Source: Opisthocomus hoazin
Lineage: Eukaryota; Chordata; Aves; Opisthocomiformes; Opisthocomidae
Direction of reading: 5' to 3'
NCBI RefSeq assembly: GCF_030867145.1
Contig: NC_134439.1
Coordinates: 7,415,379 to 7,479,378, forward strand
Length of the DNA: 64,000 bases
Part shown: positions 46,300-57,702 of the stretch, one piece after another
Layout of the letters: each line of letters begins with the position of its first letter
How positions within the stretch are numbered: position 1 is the stretch's first letter
Program-made: the position numbers and the translations under genes
The notes under the pieces: generated by a model
What the model saw: the letters and a program-made list of their open reading frames with translations, nothing else
Told to the model about the DNA's origin: nothing
The model's database searches: none

Positions 46300-47505
46300 T
46301 CTCCCACGACGCAGTAATACACCGCCGCGTCCCCGCGCCGGGGCCGGGCGAGCCACAGGGCGCTGGACCGGCGGTCTGCCGCCACCGACAGCCGCCCCGG
46401 AGGGGCCGGCACATCCTTGGACTCTTTCGCACTCCTCACAAGAAGTGCGGGGCCTCGGCCCGGGAGCTGACGGTACCAGAGGATGAAATCTCCGATTTGT
46501 ATGTTGGGGTGTGAGCAGTTGATGCTGATGCCAGTGCCCTCGGTGGTCTCTGCTGATGGCTCCTGCTGCACCTGGGCTCTGGCCACAGCCACTGCCGAGA
46601 AAGCAGAAGAAAACACTAAAGATGTTGAATGACCGCCCAGTTCTGATGACTTTTTCTCCCTGAGAAATGGCCAGGAAAAGTTGCAACGAGACAGAGTCAG
46701 ACTGGAACGCATGGGGACATGTGCCCATCAACAGGGTGGAGAGTGATCCTGGTGTGGGGGTGTGGAGTGAGGGGAGAAAGCTGGGAGAGAACTGGAAATT
46801 GGTGCACGCAGAGATAGAATGAAAGTCAGGTGCATGGCTGATGGATGGGTGGATGGATGAATGGGTGGATGGAGTGAGAGAGAGGAGAGCGGAGTGTGCT
46901 ACAGTGAAGGATGGAGTGTTGAATTCAGAAGAAGAATAAGTGCTGAATGCACAGGGGGATGAGTGGATGGAGGGAAAAACGGCATGCTGCAGGAAAGCAA
47001 GCTTATAGTTACAGATACGAAGGAAGCAGAGAGAGTGATGAGAGAGGGGTCTTACAGAGTAGGAAGAGGGGTTAGTAATGCCAGATGCATAGAGAGATGT
47101 CTCAAAAAACGGGTGGATGAATGGATAAAGAGCACACAGGGAAGGGAGGTGTCCCAGTGAAGGACAGAGGTCTAAATTCAAGGCAATAAGCAGCAAACTC
47201 ACAGGAGAAGGAGAGGTTGTGTGGAAAGGCAGGCATACAGGCAAGCAGGGTCATAGCGACAGAGGTGGTGGAGAAACAGGGAGAACGGGAAGAGGAGACT
47301 CGAAGGGCTTGGGAAGTGGGAGGAGAGCTGGCAGAGGGGCAGGGACGGGGAAAGACACCCTGCAGAAGGAGAGGGAAGAGTTCGTGCTGGGCTCCCTGGG
47401 GAGCAGCCCGGGCACAGCCCCGGCCCCCGCCCACCGCCGCCAGCCCCGCGCACCCAGCAGCACCGCGGCCAGCCCCGCCAGCCCCGCGCCCCGGCACCGC
47501 CGCAT
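46300..47505 (-). CDS. TCR V-alpha segment 4 (GC-rich family, copy B)
   Basis: The leader exon is 47454-47505, identical in sequence to copy A. The V exon is 46300-46591 after acceptor CTCGGCAG. Framework is the same as copy A ('QVQQEPSAETTEGTG', 'WYRQLPGRGPA', 'PPGRLSVAADRRSS'). CDR1 carries IGDF and CDR2 carries RSAKE, and the Cys end reads 'YYCVVGD'. The frame is open with canonical splice sites. The intron is 862 bp with a TGGA tract. It is a probable functional V segment and belongs to the same chicken-V-alpha-1-like family. Confidence 0.9.
46838..46875. repeat. (TGGA)n tract in the V segment 4 intron
   Basis: 'gatggatgggtggatgga' sequence at the position equivalent to 26430-26475. Confidence 0.85.
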
Positions 47506-47863
47506 CCCGCCGCTCCGCCGCCCGCGCCTCGCTGCCCCCCGCCAGCCCCGGCTCTCTGCTCCGCCCGCGCCGCCTCCTCTCCGCCGCCTCCTCCCCTCGC
47601 CGCCGCCGCCAGCTCCGCCCCGGGGCTCAGCCCGGCGCCGGCGCCGCTCGGGCTCTCGCCCGGCCTCGCAGCGCTCGCTGGCTCTGCCCGGCCACGACTT
47701 GGTCTCCTGGGAAATGGACTCTCGCCGTCCGCCAGCGAGAATCAGCCTGCACAGAGCCAGCTGCAGTTGGGACAGCGGCAGGGCCTTGACCCAGGAGCTG
47801 GACCGGCTTCCCCGAGCTGTGCCTGAGCTCAGGGGCTGGAAGCAGCAGCCACTGATTCCCGGG
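47506..47863 (-). promoter_or_regulatory. GC-rich upstream region of V segment 4
   Basis: Near-identical to 27103-27460 and 63057-63406. Presumed promoter. Confidence 0.55.
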
Positions 47864-48012
47864 GTTGGCAGTGAGGAGCCCGAGAGCCTCCCTTCAGGTG
47901 CCTCTCTGCAGTCTGAGTGCAATGCCTGAAAGTTGTGTTGTGGTAAAGGCAGTGTGAGAACAAATGTTCCAATAGATCTTCAAGAGTCAGGGAGGGCAAG
48001 GGAGAGGAGGAA

Positions 48013-48980
48013 TCACAGAGTCAGAATGTAGGTGAGAAGGGACCTCTAGAGGTCATCTAAGTTAATTCTCCTCAGAACAGTTCCCATTAGATCAGACTGC
48101 TCAAGGTCACATTCAGTCCATTCTTGACCACCTTCCGGGATGGACATTGCACAGCCTCCCTAGGAAACCCATTCCTTTTCTCATTATTTCTTCTTCTCGT
48201 CTTGGTAAAGCAGAATTCCTCATGTTCTGTCTCCTCGGCACTTCCTGAAACTAGGTCCATCTTCTCTGTCTCCTCTGAAAAAGTAGTTATAGAAAGCAAG
48301 AAGAGCTCCGTGAGACACCAGTTATCCCAGACGAGCAGGCCCACTGCTCTCAGCATCTCCTCATACATTAAGTCTGTCAGGCCCCTAACTGACTTCGTGG
48401 TCTTTGTTGGACTAGCTTCAGTATGTCGATATCCTCAGAAGGACTCAAATGGGGTAGAAGGTCAGTGTCACTTTCCCCGGCCTGCTGGCAACACTTTGGC
48501 TAACATAGCTCAGGACGCCACATGGCCTGTTTGTTGCAAAGGCACACTGCTCTCTCGTGTTCACCTGGGGGTCTCCTAAAACCACACACTCTTTTCTGTG
48601 GAACTGTCTCCTATGCAGCCAGCTGCCAGCCCGCATGACTGCATGGGCTGGTTCCTCCATCAAATACAAACCCTTGCTCTTGCTGGTTTTGATCCTCTTG
48701 AGATTCCAGTCAGCCTGTTTCTCCAGCCTTTTTTGGTCCTCTCAGCAGGAGCCATGCCTGACAGTTCAAGCATGTTCCTCTCGCTGGTTGTTGCTGACAG
48801 ACTTGCTGGGAGTTCCCCACTGCCCGCTACTCATTATGATCAGGAAAACATTAAACAATATTGGTCTTATGACAGATCCCTACTGCTCTACCCCGCTAAG
48901 AAGTGTCAGCCACCTGGGCTTTGTACAAAGATCACAACTCTCTGAGCCTGGTAGTCCAGCCACTTTTCCACCCAGCTTAT
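48013..48980 (-). mobile_element. Old CR1-like fragment, antisense
   Basis: It starts with 'aatcacagagtcagaatgta' and 'gggacctctagaggtcatct', the CR1 3' end in antisense, and continues with diverged ORF2. It also occurs upstream of V segment 6 (63560-64000), so it predates the duplication. Confidence 0.65.
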
Positions 48981-49535
48981 CACTGAACCCATTTGTCACT
49001 GATTTGGTCTTAAAGGAAGTATGAGAGAGGCTGTCCTAGGTCCTGCTACATTCTAGGTACAAACCTCCCCTGTCCTTGCCTTCCCCACAGTGCCTGTTAC
49101 CTCCTGAGAAAGCAGTGGGGTGTGCCGTTGGCTACCCTAGAGCCTCAGCTCAAAAGCGGTTCCATGGAGAGAGGAGTCAGCCCTGTCTGAGCTCTCCCAG
49201 CAGAGCTCCCTGGCACTGAGCTCACTAAGGTCACTAAAGGGAAGGGGTGAAGTCCTCAGCTGCACTGCCTGCAAGCTGGACTTGAGCTTCAGGTTGACAG
49301 ATCTTCAGGAGGGGAGATGGGCTTAGAAAATTTACCTACTGTGCACAGCCCTTGTCAGAAAGAGGGTCTATACTGGCCTTGCCTGTGGGAGAACAGCAGT
49401 CTTCAGAGAATGTGGTCTTGGATCCAGTGTCCTTTCCCTCTCAGAGGGAGTTGCTGGGCGCTCTGACTGAGATTCCAATGCAGGGCATGAAGATCCTTGT
49501 GGGCTTAAGTCCAAAGCAGTCATCAATCAGCCCCA
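48981..49535. other. Spacer before duplication copy 2
   Basis: The sequence is probably diverged CR1 up to about 49130 ('ccttccccacagtgcctgtt'). After that nothing is recognised. Confidence 0.35.
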
Positions 49536-49830
49536 ACAGAGTGGCCAAGTTTAATGTCACTTCCCTGCTGTGGACCCCTCCAGCACTTGAGATGAGTCTT
49601 ATGCCAGCATTCCTGCCCTAGAAATCCTGGCGCCTTTCATCCCAGTGCTCAGAACAAGCCTTCATTGGGGAATGGGCATGGAACAAACCTGGAAATGAAA
49701 AGGCAGCAGTGTTGGAAACCAAAGCACAGCCCATATCATTAGCTGTGACACTTTGCATTCAAGATGAGCTTGTCAGAAAATTGTTACCTCTGCAAAGGGT
49801 GGCTCTGGTCCTGTGGCAATGAAGGGCAGG

Positions 49831-49838
49831 TATAAAAG
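49831..49838 (+). promoter_or_regulatory. TATA box of feather keratin gene 2
   Basis: TATAAAAG in the same context as 28785. The non-coding exon ends at 49897 before GTGAGT. Confidence 0.85.
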
Positions 49839-50277
49839 CCAGCCCAGGTCCCAGCTCTCTCATTCACTTCTGTTGGCTTCTTCTTCTTGGGACAAAGGTG
49901 AGTCTGAAGCCCCTTCTCCTCCTCTATCAAAATGAGACCTCTCCTCAGTGGACCTCTCAGCTGATAGTGGCTATGTCCTTTGACGTGATTTTGATCTTCC
50001 TGTTATGACAGAGGAAAGTGGGGAGAAGTTCTGCATAGAGAGAGGTTGGAATGTGGCTGAGGGGGACTTCTGGTTACAAAAAAGGAGTGAGCTTCCATGT
50101 GCCAGGGCGTTCTTTACAGAGTGATGAAAACTGTGTGGCTCCTGGCTGACCCTCCAACACCCCACCCTGTAGTGGCATTGGCTCCTTTGTGACAAGATAA
50201 CCAGCCTGCTCCTCATACACCTCTATGCTCTGTTTCCTCTCTGTTTTTTCTCGCAGCTGTACCTCCAGCCCAGAGAC

Positions 50278-50580
50278 ATGTCCTGCTACAACCCATGCCT
50301 GCCATGCCGGCCCTGCGGACCAACCCCACTGGCCAACAGCTGCAATGAGCCCTGTGTCAGGCAGTGCCAGAACTCCACCATCGTCATCGAGCCCTCTTCT
50401 GTGGTGGTGACCCTGCCTGGCCCCATCCTCAGCTCCTTCCCACAGAACACTGTTGTGGGCTCCTCCACCTCTGCTGCTGTTGGCCGCATCCTCAGCTGTG
50501 ATGGAGTGCCCATCACCTCTGGGTGCTGTGACCTCTCTGGCATTTCCAGCCGCTACTCTGGCAGAAGGTACCTGGCCTGA
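50278..50580 (+). CDS. Feather keratin (corneous beta-protein) 2
   Basis: A 100-residue feather keratin, differing from gene 1 at only four residues: S32N, V35I, P40S and A41S. All lie at the edge of the beta-sheet core. The structure is the same: TATA at 49831, 5'UTR exon to 49897, intron with acceptor CTCGCAG (exon 2 from 50257), and one coding exon. Cys residues at 74, 83 and 84 and the N-terminal Cys cluster are kept. The flanking intron and UTRs are also highly similar, so duplication is recent or conversion has occurred. It is intact. Confidence 0.95.
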   Translation: MSCYNPCLPCRPCGPTPLANSCNEPCVRQCQNSTIVIEPSSVVVTLPGPILSSFPQNTVVGSSTSAAVGRILSCDGVPITSGCCDLSGISSRYSGRRYLA

Positions 50581-50912
50581 TAAAGATGCTGCGAATGCCC
50601 CAGAGAAGACTCCTTCAGGAACTCAGAACATGGTGCTGGGCAAAGGATCTAGATTTTCGATGTATTTTCTGTACAGCTGAATGGCTTTGCCTTTCTCCCC
50701 ATTTTCTTTGTTTGCTTCAAGTCCTCTTGGCAACAAGGTTCCCGCAAGGCCACTCTGGTGGGAATCTTCTGTCTCCTCTCCCTCTATGGCAAAGTCCAGT
50801 GGACATCATGCAGGAATATCTTGACAGCCAAGGCCCACAGATCCTTGGCTGCTTCTGGGGCTCCCTGTCCTGCTGGCTTCCACTGAAGTGATATTTTTTG
50901 CTCTTTTTTCTC

Positions 50913-50918
50913 ATTAAA
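50913..50918 (+). terminator. Polyadenylation signal of feather keratin 2
   Basis: ATTAAA, at the same distance from the stop as in gene 1. Confidence 0.7.
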
Positions 50919-51369
50919 AATCTGCTGTATCCAAGCCTAGGCTCCACGTGGTCCTTCCCTCTGTGGACACTCCCCATTGCCAAAGAAGATGGTTGTTGCT
51001 CTGGGATGGAAGAAGTGAGGGCAGAAGGAGACCCTTCTGCATTCACAGAGGTGTGGGACACCCTGCAGTGGCTCCTCTTTTGGGCAGCAGTCCTTGGAGC
51101 TGAGCAAGACATCCACGGGTGCTTGCTGCCAGTGACCATCAGGCCTTGCCTTGTGTCTCTGTTGACAAATGCCTAGAAAGGCAGGAAGCCCTGAGGGCTC
51201 AGCAGCCCCACGAACTCTTGAGGAAGGGTGTACCTCCTGCTATGGCTGGAGCTGCGCTGTGGTGACAGAAAGTGGGTGTGAGGCTCTGAAGAATGATTTG
51301 TTCTGCAGAATGGCAAGAATGGCAATGGAAGGAAGAGCTCTTGGGATGGTGGAAAGCTACTACTACTCC

Positions 51370-51485
51370 ACTAAATTCACGACCTCCAGGAAACCTGTGG
51401 GTTCCATGGTTGATGCTCAGGGACTGGCTACACAATCAGCCATCAGACAGTGGGAAAAAAATCATGTTCTCTACAGCTTGTTTTG

Positions 51486-51531
<46 letters not shown>

Positions 51532-51680
51532 GTTATGTGTATTAGTATTAGCATTTCCTTTATAGTCTCATTAAACTGTCTTTATCTCAACATACGAGTT
51601 TTACCTTTTGTCAGTTCTCCTCCCCATCCCACTGAGGGCTGTCTGGTCCTGGTTGCTGGCTGCCAGGTTAAACTACGACA
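51370..51680 (+). mobile_element. 3' half of a solo LTR (counterpart of 30845-31476)
   Basis: It starts inside the LTR ('cctccaggaaacctgtgggt') and ends 'aaactacgaca'. An 840-bp deletion relative to copy 1 removed the first half and flank. Confidence 0.75.
51487..51531. repeat. (ATT)n microsatellite
   Basis: About 15 perfect trinucleotides inside the LTR half. In copy 1 the same place is an impure 'cattgtcattactgttatt', so the array expanded after duplication. Confidence 0.95.
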
Positions 51681-52129
51681 GGGAATTATGGCTCTTGAAG
51701 CATATCGCAGAATGACTGAAGGCAAAAGGCTTTAAAGGACTTCTCACTTGCATGTCTGAAATCCTTCTTGCCTCATCAGACTGTTAATAGCCATCATCAA
51801 CAGCAGCACAGTTGGACTTCCTAACCCTACTGCACTAAACCTTGTAATAAGCAGAAGGTCCCTCAGGTCCTTTGCAATGATGATACCATCTGCAAGTGTC
51901 CTTGAAGAGGATGGCATTTCATCTGACAGATGAATAAGCCCTTTTGCCAAAGCACTGCTGGAGTGCTGCTACTGGCTCTTGGCATGACCTTCACTTTGGC
52001 TGCGCAACCGAGGAGATCTTGGAAAGGTAGGAAAGGGGCACAGGATCCATGCAGGTTTTACACTCCAGTCTAAGGGCATTGTTACTTTCTTCTATGGGTG
52101 ATTTAAATCACGCTGTGCTCTGCTTTGTG

Positions 52130-52366
52130 GAAGGCAGGTAGTGAGCTGCCTCAACCTGTACTTCCCATTTCACTGCTGCGGCCTCGTTCTACAGGCCAGG
52201 TGCCTTCACCTACACGGGACCCCCCTCCAAAGGATCTCTAGGCAGAGCAGTGGCTATTTTTTACATCATTCTTACTCCCCTGCTCAACTCCTTGATTTAT
52301 ACCCTAAGAAAGAAGGATGCAAAAGCTGCTCTGAGCAGGTTCAAGAGCTGGGATTTGTTCACATAA
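52130..52366 (+). pseudogene. Olfactory receptor C-terminal remnant 2
   Basis: Counterpart of 31845-32095. In one frame it ends with 'NSLIYTLRKKDAKAALSRF'-type sequence, but frame shifts separate it from the upstream part. It is decayed. Confidence 0.6.
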
Positions 52367-52369
52367 AGG

Positions 52370-53530
52370 AAACAACTGTCAGGGTGCCATGACCCTCACT
52401 CCAAGTGCAGCGTACATCAGGGAGTTAGTGAACCATGTAACAGAGAAGCTGAGGAGGCCCTGGCCTCTTCTGTGCTATATGCAGTGCTTGGCCTTCAGGG
52501 CCATGTTGTGCTGAAGATATCCCTTGGCTAGAAGACAAACTCAACCAGTCGATTATAATCAATGAGCCTGGAGGCAGCTCCTGGCCCATACCAGAAATTG
52601 CACCACCTGGGTATCCTTGCCTATACCTAAAAGGGCAGTAAGAAGTTCTCAAATGAACATCCTTTCTATGTGACAGCGGAACTGATGTATAGAGCTGGTA
52701 GATCTTATGAAAATCCTCTGCAGGTTTGACTGACCAAAACAGGGGAACCATTTCATGCGCAGGATCTGTGTGTTGTGCTGTGCCCTGCCTGGAGTTGCCT
52801 ATTTGACAGCACATAGCTTAGGGCTTCTAGCATTTGAAAGATGTAGGACCACATACCCTGTCTTCTCTTTCTTCCTAGTCTTAGTCTAGTCTAAGAAATG
52901 GCATTTTAAAGAATACTTTACAGAGTCTGGGTGCCTTTCCCATGGGAATCAAAACAAACCAGCAGCTCCCTGTGGAAATCTCTTGGTGTAGTCAGCATGT
53001 CCCAGTTTGAAATGCCTTTGTAGAAAAAGGACAGTGAAGAGGAGACAAACCACATGCCTGGCTGTCCCTGTACAAAGTGAGGAGGAATTAGCTGAATGTC
53101 GCAGTCCACCTGAAGTATTAACTTGTTTGTAGAAACACAGCATAGAGCAAGGAAAAGGCAAGGAAAATGCATGCTGTGTTTGGTTGTTATTACTGTGCTT
53201 GGAGTGGACATGGAGATGTTTGGAGCTGAAGCAGTGGCCCTGTGTGAGAGGCAGGTGCAACAGCTCAAAGGGATCTGGGCAACAAATGGTGGGGTGGGGG
53301 CATGGAGCAGGGGTTGCATGGGTGTGGTAGCCCTCTCCCCTGTGAAGAAGTCCAGGGAAAGGAAGTCCCCTCTTCAGCACAGGGACAGGGACAGTCATGG
53401 GCAGGAATGAACACAGTCCTTGTGTTCTGCTTTTAACACTGTGGAGCCAGCATAATTAGCAAGAGGTTATGGCTGGATACAAGGACAGAAGAATTGTCTC
53501 AAAAAGTCTTTCTGCCCTTGCAGCCAGGAG
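52370..53530. other. Duplicated spacer (counterpart of 32100-33235)
   Basis: No coding gene was recognised. Confidence 0.4.
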
Positions 53531-54028
53531 GATACCTACTGCTTCCTTATCTGTGCTCAGGGCTTCCTGGAAATGTTTTTGGAGACATGAAGGTGGGAAG
53601 AGACTTAGGGCAGTAAGAGAGACAGTGAGTGTAGGCAAAGTGTCTCAAAGGCTGCGCGGGAGCTCCCCAAAGCAACGTGGTGAGCAGCAGCAAAGGCTGC
53701 AGAAACACTTGCAGCCGACAGACTGGAGCATCTGCTCTGCTGCAGGACACAGCTGGGCAAGATGACACATGTCCTCCCAGAGCCCCAAATGGCAACTGGC
53801 TTGGGAGAAACAAGCCCTGTCTCCCCCACACATCCTTCATCCACTGGGAAGCAGCAGCCCAAAAGCAGGACCAGGAAAAGGCGCTTGTGTGGTTAATACC
53901 GTCAAAACAGGTGCAATTCCCAGCAATGTTCCTGGACACCAAGTACTTTCATCAGCATCCTGGGCTATATGAGCACAGTCAGGACATCGAGGGGAGTGAT
54001 GATCCCAATGTGCTATTGAACTTCATCA
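53531..54028. other. Copy-2-only spacer
   Basis: Open frames up to 130 codons lie on both strands without recognisable motifs. Nothing supported. Confidence 0.35.
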
Positions 54029-54350
54029 TAAAATCATAGAATCATTAAGGTTGGAAAAGACCTCTAAGACCATTAAGTCCAACTGTCAACCCAACACCAC
54101 CGTGCCTGCTAAACCATGTCCTGAAGTGCTAAATCCACACATTTTTCCTAATATCTAATCTAAACCTCCCCTGATGCAACTTCAGGCCATTTCCTCTCAT
54201 CCCATCGCTAGTTACCTGGGAGAAGAGACCAACACCTGCCTGTTGTGGTGATGATGCAGAGTGACTTGGACAGCTCCTCTGCAAGTTCCCTCAGCACTCT
54301 TGGGTGGATCCCATCCAGCCCCATAGACTTGTGAGTGTCCAGACAGCATA
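54029..54350 (-). mobile_element. CR1-like 3' fragment, antisense, second subfamily
   Basis: 'aaaatcatagaatcattaag' and 'gttggaaaagacctctaaga' mark the 3' end. Near 54245-54345 there is antisense of '[20 protein letters not shown]', an RT-upstream CR1 peptide. An internal deletion joins the two. Confidence 0.75.
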
Positions 54351-54399
54351 GCAGGAGAGAGGGATAGCAGGGAGAAAGAGATTGAAATCCTTGAAGTGA

Positions 54400-55602
54400 G
54401 TCAGCAAGGTGAGAGCTGTTTATCAGCACTTCTCCTGACACCACGGCATCCAGAGCTCCTCCAGTAAATCAGCCTCTTCCCAATGGTCTCCCTCAGTCAA
54501 TGGAACCATGGCTTCTTTTGGAGGATGCTACATGAAAAGATGTCATTTCAACCATTTGCATTGGTGGACCTGGTAAGTGAAGCCTGCCCAAGACCCCTAG
54601 CATAGACTTCCAATGCCCTTGGAGAGCCACATTAAGGGGGGTTTCTCTGCTCTTGTGCCACATGAGATTTCTGGTATGTAAATTCCTGAGGAGGAAGAAA
54701 AGAGAGAAAGGGATCCTTCAGATGGTGGTTCATCTCCATCTGTCTTAGATAACTACCTGAGGATGAGATCAGTTCTGCCTCAGAGAGCTGACCAAGAATC
54801 CTCCTTTTTCTGCAGGCAGGGCAGAGATGAAACTCCTCAGCTTAGCTGGCTTCTCAGCAGAGCTGCCTTGGATGGAATTCAGCTGAGAGAGTTTTGCCTT
54901 CGCTCACTGAGCCAGGGATATATCTGCTCAAATTGAGATGTCCAACATCCATCGAAGCTGCTTTCTACACTCCTGCCTTAGTCCTCAGAGACAACCTGGC
55001 ACTTCTAGAGGGCTTTTAGCCCTGTGTATTAAGTAAGATGAGGCAAGTCTCTCTCCCAAGTGACTTCCCAAAGAAGGGTGGCAAGCTGAGGAGCTGAGAT
55101 AAGAATATTTCATCCTACATCTTCCAACTTGGTCAGCAAACATCTTTCCGTCACTCTGAGATGGCAAAATTGCAAAGAGGTAAGTCTTACCCTTAGGAGC
55201 TATGCTGAGCAGCACACATTAGTGGAGTTAACAAAAGGTGTTGGCAAAATCTTCCTGTGCTGAGACTTGGAAGAAACCAAATATACAACAGCACGAGTCC
55301 CTGAGTAAACATTGTCATGCTAGCCTGCTGCCCTGTGTTGCTGCCATTTCAGGTGCAAACTGTGGGAAAATAACAGAAGATGGGTGAGGAAGACTGTAAA
55401 CACGCTCAAGTGACTTGCAGCTGAGGTGTAGAAAAACACAAGCATCGTACTACTTTTTGTATAGCCTTATATGTGGGACAAGTAGAGCACCTGTGTATAG
55501 ATAACATACGCCTGTGATAGACTTAGAGGCACCCGATCAAACGTACTTGTGATTCCTGCCCTGCTGTGGGAAAGGTCAAAGCACAGTGTTAAAATACTGT
55601 CA
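54400..55602. other. Duplicated spacer (counterpart of 40290-41470) plus unique tail
   Basis: It holds the empty site for the LTR at 40682 (here at 54875-54880). No gene was recognised. 55370-55602 has no counterpart. Confidence 0.4.
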
Positions 55603-56400
55603 TGTTAAAAGGGGTAAGGGAGTCTGATAAGCGGCAAAAGAGAGCCCTCCCATTCAGCCACGAGGTTCTAAAGGGTTAAGTGTGTGGCCACTTATCAGAG
55701 TCATCATTTGCTTGTCAGAGCCCTTCCAAGGACTTTCACTGAAACAGTTTCGCAAAGTGGAAACAGTAGGTGATTTATTCAAGCAACGGGTATCACAGAT
55801 TCGGGATTACTGTTGATACATGCACTGTTTGCAAAAGTTGAGCTCAAAGTAATGGTTAAGCTTTTTAGTTAACAGTGTGTTCCCGGGAATACTTCTGACA
55901 AGGTCAGAGGCGCGACTCTGACCAAAAAGGTGTTCCTTCTTGGGAGGCAGAGGTTCAGGCTCATTAACCCCTCCATCAGGTAAAGTTCTCACTTGGCTTC
56001 TCCTGCTCCCAAAGAGAGTTTTCAAATGCCAATTCATATATGTTTGAAAAATTTTTTTGCAAGGTGGGACTAAGTCAATTGTTCTGTGTCAACTGGCTCT
56101 TGAGATGGAATGTGTCGTGTTGTCAGAAGCAGGACTCAGCAGTTTGACACGTCTATGGTGCGGGCATCTCGGTATGTGCTTCTGGGGGCCATCTGCTCTT
56201 TATCCAAAGCAATCTCTGGCTGTGCCGCCTCCACTGTAGCCCACAGATCACTTGGTTTACACTGATGGGCTATCCTCCCTTACTTCTGTCTGATAAGATA
56301 AGCACAATTTAATAGCTCCCTTTGTTAACTCTTTGCCTCTTGACAGTCTGAGCATGTCATTTGTCTTGCATTGATAAGTCCAGCAAGGCCATCGATTACA
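55603..56400 (-). mobile_element. Solo LTR, family of 4162-5050
   Basis: Antisense with ends TGTTAAAAGG...CGATTACA, 798 bp. It contains 'gtgatttattcaagc' (AATAAA in sense). It is copy-2-only. Confidence 0.78.
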
Positions 56401-57179
56401 ACTACCCCTGCATGAATCTTCAATAAACAGACAAAAACAGCAGGTTTACTTATCCTCTAGCATGGGTCGATCTCTGTGGTGCCTTGGTCCCTGCTTGTGT
56501 GCCTCTGCCCAGGTGCTGCTTCAGGGATCCCGAAGGTAGAGGGTCCCAAAGGTTGGTGAGGTAATGAAAATAAATTTTCTCCTTGCATTTCATCTGTAGT
56601 TTTGTGGTTGTTCCTGTGTCCTGCCTGTGCCAGCTCACACACAAACCCTTGCGATCAGCTGAGGGTGTGAGAAAATCTCTTCCAATGCCACGTTGTCAGG
56701 ACGGTTTTCTGTTCCCTCAGTCTCATTTGCTGAGATGGCAACTCAGTATTTCCTGCTTTGAAGAGTGCAGCTATGTTTTTCCCTTCCTCTGCAACAGCCT
56801 TTCATGTAGCTGGAGACCCTCAGCCTTCCTTCCCCAGTTTCCTACATGGCATTTTCAGCTCATGGAAGCAATTACATTTGCCATGGTCTAAAGCAGATAC
56901 CTGAGCTTGATCCGATAAATAATTTGGAATGTTCATTTGATGGTTTAGGGCTGACCTTCAGGGTCCAAACATGTTGCTGCAGCAAAGGATGTCCCTGTCA
57001 ATTTTAACCTGGGGCAGATGCTGTTTTCCCATGCTCTGCACCAACTACTTTTTCAGGGTTGATGGCTTTGTTTCACTACTAGTAGCATCTGAAGGCCCAG
57101 CACAGGCATGCAAACTCCCACAGAAACTTTGCTGTCTTTGCAGATAAACTTCAACACTTGCGGGCACACTGCAGCTGGC
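56401..57179. other. Spacer, nothing recognised
   Basis: Short open frames only. It is upstream of the olfactory-receptor pseudogene. Confidence 0.35.
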
Positions 57180-57702
57180 ACAAGTGTGGAAGAACTCATG
57201 CTTCTTGGCTTCCCAGGTCTCTCTTGTGGTGGTATTTGCACTGATGTACTCCCTCATAGTAATAGGCAGTGCATCCATCATAGCCCTCGTGGATGCAACA
57301 GCAACCACTGTACCCCAATGTATTTTTTTGTCTGTAACCTCTCCTTCCTGGAGAGCTGATACATTACGGATGTTGTTCCCAAAGCCACAGAAGTCATGCT
57401 GGGGATGAGCCAGACCATCTCCTTCAGTGTCTGCATCCTCCTGTTGTTCTTTCTTCTCTCCCTAGGCTCCACTGAGTGTTTCCACCTGGCTGTCATGGCC
57501 TATGACAGTTACTTAGCCATATGCAACCCCTTGAGATACATCTCCCTCATGGCCAGGGTCCTCCTTTCTCAGCTGATGCTCGGCTTCTGGCTGGGTGGCT
57601 TTCTGGCTGTCTCACTGCTGCCCGTTCTAACATCCATGCGAACATTCTGTGGACCAGATATTGTCAATCATTTTCTTTGCAATATAGGTTCCTGCAACCA
57701 AG
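57180..57702 (+). pseudogene. Olfactory receptor pseudogene (TM1 to about TM5)
   Basis: Fragments in several frames read in order as an olfactory receptor: 'EELMLLGFPG' (N-terminus), 'TPMYFFVCNLSFLE' (IC1/TM2), 'FHLAVMAYDSYLAICNPLRY' (TM3 end; MAYDRY with R to S), 'GFWLGGFLAVSLLPVL' (TM4) and 'FCGPDIVNHFLCNI' (EC2). At least two frame shifts and a stop occur before TM3. The gene is cut at about 57697, where duplication-shared sequence begins. TM6-TM7 are missing. Confidence 0.85.

Larger units (their letters stand above)
28490..47950. repeat. Tandem duplication, copy 1 (keratin - OR remnant - V family 2 - V-alpha)
   Basis: Homology to copy 2 runs in anchored blocks: 28490-33240 with 49536-53530, 40290-41470 with 54400-55360, and 42050-47950 with 57700-63550. 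Copy 1 has about 7 kb (33.2-40.3 kb) that copy 2 lacks, including the LTRs at 35568 and 33890 and GT-rich DNA. It also has private LTRs at 40682 and 45060. Block identity looks high throughout, but was judged by eye. Confidence 0.85.

Noticed and set aside
45772-47244. A 490-codon minus-strand open frame across V segment 4 and its flanks
   Set aside because: It is a different frame from the V exon, runs through the intron and the GC-rich flank, and has proline/arginine/alanine composition. It is a by-product of high GC.
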